Shown: positions 55,783 to 64,000 of the stretch, piece by piece | Layout of the letters: the number at the start of each line of letters is the position of its first letter | Numbering within the stretch: the stretch's first letter is position 1 | Assembly (NCBI GenBank): GCA_019022495.1 | Contig: JAFEKR010000006.1 | Location: forward strand, 992,001-1,056,000 | Source of the DNA: Epichloe hybrida | Taxonomy: Eukaryota; Ascomycota; Sordariomycetes; Hypocreales; Clavicipitaceae | DNA: 64,000 nucleotides | Reading direction: 5' to 3' | Made by a program: the position numbers and the translations under genes | The notes under the pieces: generated by a model | What the model was told of the DNA's origin: nothing | What the model saw: the letters and a program-made list of their open reading frames with translations, nothing else | Database searches by the model: none

Positions 55783-58636
55783 AGCATTCATTGCATTCTC
55801 TCCAAGCTTCCTCTGTCTCGTCTCTTTCTTTTTTTTTTTTTTAATCCCACCCCCCTCGCTTTTAGCCAATGTTTAATACGTAACAATACAACGACGTGAC
55901 GATGAAGGGCAGGCTCACGAAAGTTGGTCGCATGATAGTAGACAATGGCATCATGTTGGAGAAGAAGTGGAAGAAAGAGGGGCACCCCCAGGACATTTGT
56001 GAAGCGAGGCTCCATGTTCCTTTCTCTCGAGCCAAACAGTAAGCAAAGGAGGTCTCGGTGATTTCGGGCAACATGTCAGTAGCGTGGCGCGAGGAAAATA
56101 CAGTTTCAGTACGGCATTGTACTATCAGATTTAAAAAAGTCGGGGCTTTCGATTTTTCCCGTTCTTGGACAAGGAAGGCATGATGTATTTTTCCATGGGT
56201 GAATAATTTGCCACGGCATGGAGAAGACTACGCGCGTGCTCAAAATGTATATATGAGCAAGTCGGTGGAACACCAGAAAAGTAAAATTTTTTATCTTCAT
56301 AGCGACTCGTGTCCGGGGGAGCCGCGCGTGACGCAGTTGGCTACCGTTCTGACGATGGGAAGGGGCCGTGATACAAATACATGACATAAGGAGCTTTTTT
56401 TTGTACACTTCATGTAAGTCCGAGGACATGTGAGCCAGTTTGCTTTATTCTGATTTGATAAAAACTTCAATTCACACTTCACTTTACTTGATGTTGCAAG
56501 AATGCACATGTTTCTCTTTGCACACTCATCATGGTTCAATAGAAGACGGGTTCTTATTTAGATTAACTATAATACTTCACGACCAAAGAACAAGTCGAGC
56601 AGGGATCGACCCCCTTTGCAGCAGCGGTGCGCTTGTCCTCCTTGGTATATATAGAAAACCGGACAGCGTGCCATGCGTATACGAACGAGACCAGGAGGAC
56701 CGAGTGAAGCCTTGTTCCCCTGGTACGCTTGCACCTATCCGGTGTGCAATTTCCAGCATCTCAGAGTGCCAACAAGCCTGCGCTGCAGTCCAGGGGCTGA
56801 GACGGTGCCGGGTATGCTGTTCTGTTCCACAGCAGCCGGGATACGTCAGCCCGCTTGTAGCGTTGAAAGAAAGAAAGAACTACTCCTCGACTACCCCCTG
56901 CCAACTAACAAGTCCCGAGACTAGACCCAGCCTAATACATCGTTGTGAGTGGCAGGTGTAATGTAGGTGTGAGTTTGTTCGTAGTGAGATGAACTACTTG
57001 GGTGGCCCGTCATTACTTGAGCCGCATCCCACGCATCAATTCGAGTCAGACTCCACGGAAGATGTTTGTCTTGTATTCGTCCTACAAGAATCGAGCCTCT
57101 CTGTGAAATCTGTGCAAACGAGGGGAACAGAGTGCGTGAGATTTGGCTTCAGCTCGAGGCAAAACAGCGACATGGGGACACCAAGCCAAATGCCGTTCTG
57201 CGCAGCAGAGGGTGGCATTGGCCCGGTCCAGCTCTGTGGTGAATACCTTGTAAGCTACCTTCGCTCTTCCCGATGACAAGGAACTCCGACCCCGCCTCGC
57301 GCGGAGGCATGGATCGATCGCCTTCTGTATTTGTGTGTGTATGTTGCTCTGTATTGGTCCCATTGACAACCAGTGTCAGGCCAACCAAGGAGAGGTTTAT
57401 TCCTGATAAATTCTTTCTCTCTGGCTAGCCACATGGCGAAATGAATTCGTTTCGAGACACAACAAGCCATGAGGAAGAGATGATTCGCGTCTAGAAGCCA
57501 GTCATAGACGTAAATAAGACCTTGTTCGTTCCTTCAAATTGACAAAGTGAGCAGATTCAATGGCTTGGAGGGAAAAGATCCGTCAATTCAGCATCAAGCT
57601 GAGTACTGTCGTTCCTTTTTCGTCAAACCAAAAGAGTCGAGTTCGTGCTCCAAATACCTGTCGTCAAATATGCATGGCTCGTAGTCATAATTCATTTCGT
57701 CAAGCAAGGAGTAAAATACGGAAACAAGAATTATCCGGGAAGAAGTCGAGAGGGAGTGTGAGTTGTGCCGGTTGACAAGGTTATCATCCGTAGGAGATCT
57801 TTGTACAGGCCGCATATAAACTATAGGCAAAAGGTCAAGTTGAAAAAGAAGATGAAGAATCGAAATGTCGGGGAATCAAGTTCCAGTAAAGGAACCCATC
57901 TCGGTCCGTGCCGAGTCATGTGCATTGCTGCAAATTCCTCTTAACCTTTAACCAACAGGCACCCAAAACAAAGATGAAAGAGGATTGGAAAGAATTTTTT
58001 CCAGGGGGAAGAAAGAGTCGCGAACCGCCTTGTTTGCTGGTAGAGATCTCTGCCCAATTCGTCTAATTCAGTTTCCGTGCGTTCGACGCAGTCTTGGCGA
58101 GTTTTGCAGGACCAGCCGCGAAGCAACATGGCTGTCAGGCCTTGATGAATTGCCCTGATCGCAGCATGGTGGGCATGATTGCGAATCGGATGAAAAAGAC
58201 CCTGAGCCCGCTCCGTGACTGAGCTCGATGAATCCAAGAGGACCTCAAAAGGACCAAGTAGAGACAGTAGTTGGAAAATAGATTGACAACAAGCTCAAAA
58301 AGAGAGCAAAAAAAAAAAAAAAAAAAAAAAGACGAAAAAAAAGAGAAATTCGCTGTGCTTTCCAGAAGAGTGCTATTTGTTGAACTTGCTCGAAACTCCT
58401 TTCCCAATGCAATAAATGGTGAACGCCAACGCGGAAATGTCTCTATATCGCTGTTGTATCAAGACTGTATGTGTGCAGAATGACTATTACTTCCCCAATC
58501 CCGAGAAATGACGTATCGCAGAAGCGCATCAAGACGACGATGGCGATGACGATGGCGATGACGATGGCGATGACGATGTCGCAGCCGTCGTCGTCGTCGT
58601 AATATTGGAACATTCCGCTGCCGTCGCTTGTGGTTG
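55783..58636. other. Convergent 2.85 kb region, no gene recognised
   Basis: This is unusually long for a region between two 3' ends. It holds a T12 run (about 55829-55841) and an A23 run (58308-58330). Frames such as 56440-56961 (plus) and 57594-57830 (minus) have no family resemblance or splice-supported model. A non-coding RNA or a fast-evolving gene cannot be excluded. Confidence 0.5.
58539..58574 (+). repeat. Three tandem GATGGCGATGAC units
   Basis: Three perfect 12-nt units flanked by GACGAC and GATGTC, then a GTCGTC run (58585-58599). The array lies 60-100 bases beyond the stop codon of the minus-strand gene at 58637, so in its 3' UTR. Confidence 0.85.
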
Positions 58637-59659
58637 TCACATTATGGTCGCATACTCCTGGCAGTGATCCCAGCCGAATCCTCCCATACCAACGCTGACA
58701 CCACATTGCGATGGAAGCGTGCTGGGCAGCGGCAGAGCTGCAGCAGGCATTGGGACCGCCATGGGCGGTGAGCCGAAGTAGAGAGCCGCTGTGACGTTGG
58801 GCATGGTGTAGGCGGGAGTAGGGGGACGCATTTGCACCTCGCTCATACCCATCGTGGCCCAGACTGGCGTGTTGATGGACTCGGCAGATGTCGATGTCAC
58901 ACTCGGACTTGATGGCAAAACTCGCCAGGCGTCGACGGTAGACATGGAGCTGGGCATGGTGGCGTGGGACCACATGTTGTTGGCGGGAGAGCTTGGAAGC
59001 AGCGGAGGCTGGCGCACAAGATCCATGACTCGAGGCGGAGGGAGTAGCAGGGGTTTCATGAGGCCCATTAGACTAGTCTTGACCTCGTCACTCTTGCCGG
59101 TCAAGAGCTCGCCAGCGCCCTCCTCCTCCAGGCCTTCCAGAGCAGTGACGTGTGTGCGAAAGACGAATTTGTTGATGGCCTGGATGAAGTCCTCGTGAAG
59201 CTTCCTGCATTGCTGATCCTTTTCCGACCACTCGTACGTGCTTGCCTTGGCGTCGACACAGTGGATCTTGTCGTGATACTCGACTAGGGCATCGATGGTA
59301 TCAGTTGTGAGCTTGTAAGCGACTTCGTTGCGGAGGACCATGTCGACATGAACAATGTAAGCTTCGATGTGAACAAGCTGGTAGCTGAAGAGCTCCTCGA
59401 GCGGTTCGGTAGGCATGTCAGCCTCGGGAAGTTTTGGCAGCATGAGCGAAGCCAGAGTCCAAATGGCATTTGGGGACGACAGAATTTCGGTGAGACATCT
59501 CTGGTGTTGAGGGACGCTGTTGAGCGGGCGCTTCACTCTGTTGACTCGCTTCAAGGTCTGTGTAAGCCAAGGCTCGACCCTGGATCCCAATACAACATTG
59601 ACTGAAGATGCTCTCGGGGCGAATGCGGCGGCGGAAGCCGGGAGAAGTTGGACAGGCAT
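58637..59659 (-). CDS. Unknown protein with helical domain
   Basis: Single-exon minus-strand frame of 340 residues starting at the ATG at 59659 (context CCAATGCC). The frame is open upstream to 59965, but that part is a Phe/Leu/Ser stretch derived from pyrimidine repeats and is most likely 5' leader. Residues about 50-190 look like an ordered, charged helical domain: ILSSPNAIWTLASLMLPKL, EELFSYQLVHIEAYIVHVDM and VEYHDKIHCVDAKASTYEW. EKDQQCRKLHEDFIQAINKF and VTALEGLEEEGAGELLTGK follow. The C-terminal 130 residues are Pro/Met/Ser-rich and low complexity. No family is recognised, and there is no signal peptide or membrane helix. The length of the open frame and its ordered domain support a real gene. 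Confidence 0.72.
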   Translation of the reverse strand: MPVQLLPASAAAFAPRASSVNVVLGSRVEPWLTQTLKRVNRVKRPLNSVPQHQRCLTEILSSPNAIWTLASLMLPKLPEADMPTEPLEELFSYQLVHIEAYIVHVDMVLRNEVAYKLTTDTIDALVEYHDKIHCVDAKASTYEWSEKDQQCRKLHEDFIQAINKFVFRTHVTALEGLEEEGAGELLTGKSDEVKTSLMGLMKPLLLPPPRVMDLVRQPPLLPSSPANNMWSHATMPSSMSTVDAWRVLPSSPSVTSTSAESINTPVWATMGMSEVQMRPPTPAYTMPNVTAALYFGSPPMAVPMPAAALPLPSTLPSQCGVSVGMGGFGWDHCQEYATIM

Positions 59660-59809
59660 TGGCGATTTGCGAAGGCTGTCGAAGAAGGCCTTTTTCGACA
59701 ACAAGTCGTGAGAGGTGGAATGTGGCGGGGTCCGGCCGAGGCGGAGGAGGGAGGGAGGGGTGGGTCGAGTTCGTTGTACGAACAAGAAACGCACTCTTTG
59801 ACGAGGCGT

Positions 59810-59900
59810 CGGAAAAGAAGAGAATGAAGAAGAAGGAAGAAGAGAAGGAAGAAGAAGATAAAAGAAAAGAAAAGAAGAGAAAAGAAAAGAAAAGAAAAGC
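59810..59900 (-). repeat. Polypyrimidine repeat in leader (coding strand)
   Basis: On the plus strand this is an uninterrupted purine tract of AAGAAG and AAAAG units; on the minus strand, the sense of the nearby gene, it reads CTTCTT/CTTTT. It lies 150-240 bases upstream of the start codon. Confidence 0.8.
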
Positions 59901-60117
59901 GAGGCGACGAGCCGAGCAGGGAGGGAATACCGGGAGTAGGTTGGTGGGTTTGAGGAGGAGCGCAATCAATCGCCTGCTGGACGGCCGTGACCAAGAAGAA
60001 GTGAGGGACCGCACAACACCAAAAGGGGCGGCGGCAATGGCGAGATATACATTTTAGTTCGGGCCCGTGGGCCAGGGCCACGCAGGCAGAGGGTTACGAC
60101 TCACAACCCAGCGTCTG

Positions 60118-60145
60118 GTCAGTGGTCAGTGGTCAGTGGTCAGTG
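60118..60145 (+). repeat. GGTCAGT heptamer repeat
   Basis: Four head-to-tail GGTCAGT units ending in GATGGTGGTGA. Intergenic; no role apparent. Confidence 0.8.
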
Positions 60146-62385
60146 ATGGTGGTGACTCTGGTGAGAGCAACTGCCGCAGCCGCAAATAGACGGGTCTGGT
60201 GTACGTCTGGTGCCGGTGGTAGGCCTCACGCTAATAATGTTACGAATTAGTCCCGTGTCCCGATGCCAACGCTGCACGACTCGACAAAAAAAAAAAAAAA
60301 AAAAAAACACCAGCCACACCTCGACTGCCACTAGTGATGCAGCAGCCGCCGCTGGCTGGGCCTGCCATCTTCTGCTCTAGCCTCTGGCATCTTCATCAAC
60401 GGCAATTTGGGCCACGGCAACCCGGATCCCCACCATGGTGCAGTGCAGTTCGCCGACACCATCGGCATCGCGCCCCATCATGGCTGTGCTGCGACCTGCA
60501 TACAATAATATATAATCCGTACGATCCGTATTAGTCCGCATACTACATATATAGTCCGTATACTACATATATAGTCCGTATATATATGTACATGTCACAT
60601 ATCATGGACACCCCCCCCAGTGCCCACTCCCACTGGTCACTGTTCAGTGGTGTGTCCGTTGCACCCCCGTCAAGATCCGTGTATGTAATAAGTTGCTGCC
60701 GCCGTCCTTGATCTTGTCTAGCTGAAAGCCGCATCGCAGCGCCATGCATGATATTACATTGCATTGTACATTGTACATATGTATATACATGCCTTTGTGG
60801 ATGCGGAGTATCCGACCGAGGCAAAACCATGTATGTGGCTGAAGAATCAAGATGAAATCACAGCCAGCCACGTGACTCAGGCGCTTGCTGAAGAGCCATC
60901 TCCATCCATCTCCATCGGGGTAACATGGCAGGCATCATGCAGTCATCATCAATCAGTGCTCACTGGCTCACTGCTGGCCCGGAGTCACCCCGTCGGTACA
61001 CCAGAGACGAAGCAGTCTAGCTCGGCGCTTCATGGAACAGAGGCTGGCCTTCATATGACAGCCTATCTCTAGACTCTCACACACACTGCCTCATCGGCCG
61101 GGCAGCTGTTCGAGAGCTCAGAGATCTTGTCGGTGCTTCATTTGGAGCGCCATGTCTCCTGCTCTGCTATCAGCAAGACAAGACACGCCGACTTATTTCC
61201 TCCCACGACTCTGTGCCCATCGCGTGCCTTCTTCTGCCTTTTACCGTGTCGACTTTGCTTAGGCATTTCCAACAAGCCCCCGAGCTGAGCGGGGAGCCAT
61301 TCGTTGTTTCTGCAGTGCAGCGTCTGCTCAAGCCTTCTGGTTGGTTATACGAAGTACTTCCTCATCCGCATGCTGGCCAATCATGACGGCATATCGGACT
61401 TTGCTGGATTTCGAAGTTTCGCTGCGGTCCAGGTAAAAGAAGGGGGGGAGGGGCAGGCAATAAAGACGAAATGAAATGGCAGAAACAGGCAATACGTCCG
61501 ACGCCTGTCGTGCGGCCGATCCGGGAATCAAGTTGTTTGGAACGGGATGCCGAAAAGTCAATACAACAACAACATGCACATGCATCGTACATCGTACGAC
61601 CTATGTTCTGGAGCAACGGCATCTCGCAGTCTTACAGATGATGGCAATGGTGGACAGACATGGCCGGCTTCTGCGGCGAGAACAGGAACTTTTCTGTCTG
61701 GCGCTTGGCGTAAGCAGACTGACTTATTAGTCGTCTGGACGGAGCCGTCCGTGGCTTGTTGTCTTGTCAGTATCAACATTCATCGACAATGCCATCAATG
61801 CATGCATGCAGGTTCCAAGTTCAATTCGGGCACCATGATAACCACCGACAAAGTCTTGTTGCACGGGGGGTCGGGAGGGGGTGCCCGGTGCCCGCCGAGC
61901 TTCGATGCAACATGATCGTGCCTGTCCCCCTATTACGTATGACCCTTTTTCCTCGTCTCGTCTTGCTCGTCCCGGCTGATCCACGTCCGAGAGACATCTG
62001 CAAGCCTGATACGAAGCCATGTCGGCCAGACACATGTCGACAAATGGCAGAAAAGTCGTCCGACGGTCCACGATGACATCTTTCTTGTTCTTGTTCGTCT
62101 TCGTAGACGCGACCCATCGAGAGAAGGCAATTGGCAAGGCTAGGATACTGCAGGCTCCTTCTTGCATCGGTGATTCCATCAATAAACCATGCCACCTCCC
62201 TCCGTCCCTCAACCCATAACCCATGGACAGCTGAAGAAGACTCTTACATACATAGACCCCGCTGACAAAACTTGCTTGTGAGTTGTGACGGACATGCCCG
62301 TCGGGGCTCGGCTCGTGGCTGTGCACTTGTGGCGCCCCCCCGCAACGTTACAAAATTGAAATACGAAATCTGTGCAATCTGGCGC

Positions 62386-62408
62386 GGGGGGCAGGGGGGG
62401 GGCAGGGG
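62386..62408 (+). other. G-rich tract, G-quadruplex candidate
   Basis: Three G runs of about 6, 9 and 4 separated by CA dinucleotides. The 9-G run can supply two tetrad columns, so the simple quadruplex pattern is satisfied. Confidence 0.5.
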
Positions 62409-62466
62409 CACGCACCGAGAGTAAACCTATAATACATATAATAATGCCCTACGGATTACTACCGAG

Positions 62467-62482
62467 TACGGAGTACGGAGTA
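62467..62482 (+). repeat. Two overlapping TACGGAGTA nonamers
   Basis: Copies at 62467-62475 and 62474-62482 share two bases, giving a 7-bp period. A TACGGATTA lies just upstream at 62450-62458, so both variants of the motif are clustered here. Confidence 0.8.
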
Positions 62483-63102
62483 CCGAGGCCGAGGTGCAGG
62501 CGCCCGTGAACAAGAATTCCCATCTCATCTCATCTTGTTGCAATCCGTTCTGCACCCAACCCGCGTGCGTTATAAGTCATCTTGGGAAATTTCCAATTCC
62601 AGAAACCAAAAAAAAAAAAAAAAACAATGACGCAGAACCCTGATCTGCAGCACGCCACGCCACGCCAGCCAGACCTGCTGATCTGGCTGATCTGGCTGGC
62701 AAGGTGAAACTCAAGTCACGCGGCCGGCTCGTCAACCCGTGACACGACGTCCCCGTGGCCCCCCCCCCCCCAACGGCCGGGCGCACCTTGACCGCAAATT
62801 CCCCAAGAGCACAGGCCCAGGCCCACTCCACACGCACGTCACGTATTCAACAATTTCTTCCCTTCTTCTCCGTTGTCTTGTCTAGACGTACCGAGTTATG
62901 TGCGGAAGGAAAAAAAAACTTGCAATGACCTTGTGCTGAAGACAGCGGATAACTTGCATCACTTTTCAATGTCATTCGTTGCCGTTGGCTTCCATTCCGT
63001 TTCTAGTATACTGTACACTAGCAGTTCGCTACCTTTTTTTTCGCTATACAACTCCAACACAACCACGACCACGAAGACGACAACACGCCATGCCAACACG
63101 CC

Positions 63103-64000
63103 TCACTTCAGCTCTGTAGCAACACCCCTGGATATCCAGTCGGCCAGTGCCATGGTCGTCACCATGGGGTTCACACCACTGGCGCTGGGAAAGACACTCG
63201 CGTCGGCCACGTACAGGTTCTTGGTGCCCCAGACCTTGCCTCGCATGTCGACGACGCCCGAGTCCTCGTTTGCGCTCATGCGACATGCCCATCTGATGGG
63301 CGGACATGCACACGGCAGCGGGTGGTTTGTTGTCCACCTCACGGAGCTTCTTGATCCAGGCGGCAAGGTCGGGGTCAGTGAACTCGGGATCCTTGCCAGC
63401 CTCGTGCTCGGCCTGTCTCTTGCCGCCGTCCTTGGAGATGAAGGGAGGCAGATGAGGCAGGTGAGCGCGGATCTCCGTCGCCCGCGCGACGTAGGCGATC
63501 TTGGCCAGGGCGATGAGTCCCTCGAGGGTGTGCTCCCGGTCAAAGTCGGACATGTTGTAGTCGATGCGAGGTGTGCCCTTTCGCGGGTCCGGGTATACTC
63601 GTCCCGTGTCGCGATCGCGCGTCAGAGATATCCAACTGCCCAGGTGCCGGTACTTGAGTGCCAATACCTTTGCGTCTATGCCGTCTCGCCATGATTGTGT
63701 GGCATATGTTGTGTATGGCTAAGAACATGATGAGATTGGGTCACAGTTGGATATATCAGGCAAAAAAGTTTTTTTTTTTTTGGGGGGGGGGGGGGGAATA
63801 TTATCGTAGGCGGTGGCGAGGGGGTTCGGGCCTGCACACTTACAAGATTGCATGTTGGCTCCAGCTTGACACCATGGCCTCGGCCGTCCAGATTCTCAAA
63901 CTCGTTGACGTAGGATGTGATTATGCCGCCCTCCCATGAAGTCATGTCCGTGTTTCCGAAAACAGCGGACAGTAAGTTGGTAGGATGCAAGTGAAGATGT
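63103..64000 (-). pseudogene. GMC oxidoreductase, 3' part, with apparent frameshift (5' end outside window)
   Basis: Minus-strand exons run from the window edge to 63844 and from 63718 to 63103, with a 125-nt intron (GTAAGT...CTTAG) containing T12/G15 homopolymers on the plus strand. Exon sequence resembles the C-terminal half of fungal long-chain alcohol oxidases: HPTNLLSAVFG, SWEGGIITSYVNEFEN, SWRDGIDAKVLALKYRHLGSW and VCMSAHQMG. A second frame then takes over with CRMSANEDSGVVDMRGKVWG, LYVADASVFPSASGVNPMVTTMALADWI and a stop. HQMG and CRMS should be joined by one residue or two, but the frames differ by one base near 63283-63290. Either the gene is broken, or the sequence has an indel error. 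The FAD-binding N-terminus is not in view. Confidence 0.8.

Larger units (their letters stand above)
59660..63102. other. Leader of the 58637-59659 gene and intergenic DNA
   Basis: 3.4 kb without a convincing gene. Immediately upstream of 59659 the coding strand is strongly pyrimidine-rich (CTTTT/CTTCTT repeats, about 59810-59900). Further along are a GGTCAGT repeat (60118-60145), an A22 run (60286-60307), nonamers (60513, 62450, 62467, 62474), a G-rich tract (62386-62408), an A17 run (62608-62624) and a C12 run near 62760. A 199-codon minus-strand frame at 61727-62326 has no recognisable content. Confidence 0.55.

Noticed and set aside
61727..62326. 199-codon minus-strand frame
   Set aside because: No recognisable domain, mixed low-information composition, and no splice-supported extension.

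Overview
The window is nuclear DNA of a filamentous ascomycete. Genes carry short spliceosomal introns (about 50-100 nt, GT...CTAAC/CTGAC...AG), intergenic regions hold long A/T homopolymers, and the best-conserved proteins (eRF1, uL2, uL1, BUD31, SKP1, ARL1, complex I B14 subunit) have the form seen in Sordariomycetes. A hypocrealean source is my best guess from general resemblance, not from a search. I see no bacterial operon, virus, intact transposon or CRISPR array.

Layout, left to right: a partial unknown ORF (2-823); a HAL4/SAT4-type kinase with a repeat-rich leader (4208-5671); an unknown low-complexity protein (7748-9166, minus); a gene-poor 4.3 kb stretch; tRNA-Lys(UUU) divergent from RPC19 (13488-14467); complex I B14 subunit divergent from BUD31 (14704-16175); a ZNF511-type zinc-finger gene (16402-17242); an EST1/SMG7-type gene (18490-21425); adenosine kinase (21926-23494); ribosomal protein uL2 (24458-25470); a WHIM-like chromatin protein (26916-29129); a DUF1770 protein (29545-30088); eRF1 (30646-32370); a SIP3-like BAR/PH/VASt sterol-transfer protein (33296-37414); a small secreted protein (38193-38655); a DUF3074 START-like protein (38993-41098); a THADA/Trm732-like giant (41342-46409) divergent from ribosomal protein uL1 (46820-47614); GPI mannosyltransferase SMP3 (47929-49850); SKP1 (52069-52772); ribosomal protein eL39 with a 6-nt first coding exon (53618-54154) divergent from ARL1 (54931-55782); an unknown gene (58637-59659); and the 3' end of a GMC oxidoreductase with an apparent frameshift (63103-64000, running off the window).

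Exon boundaries below were derived by hand from splice signals and family alignments from memory. Each multi-exon model sums to a multiple of three and ends on a stop. The window is rich in translation and RNA functions (three ribosomal proteins, eRF1, an SMG7-like factor, a Trm732-like factor, a Pol I/III subunit, a tRNA and a splicing factor), but these genes have separate promoters and I infer no operon.

The two observations I rate highest are a 74-codon open frame directly in phase behind the UGA-C stop of eRF1, a possible autoregulatory readthrough extension, and a family of dispersed intergenic nonamers, TACGGAGTA and TACGGATTA, found about 25 times between genes and in none of the coding exons I examined.
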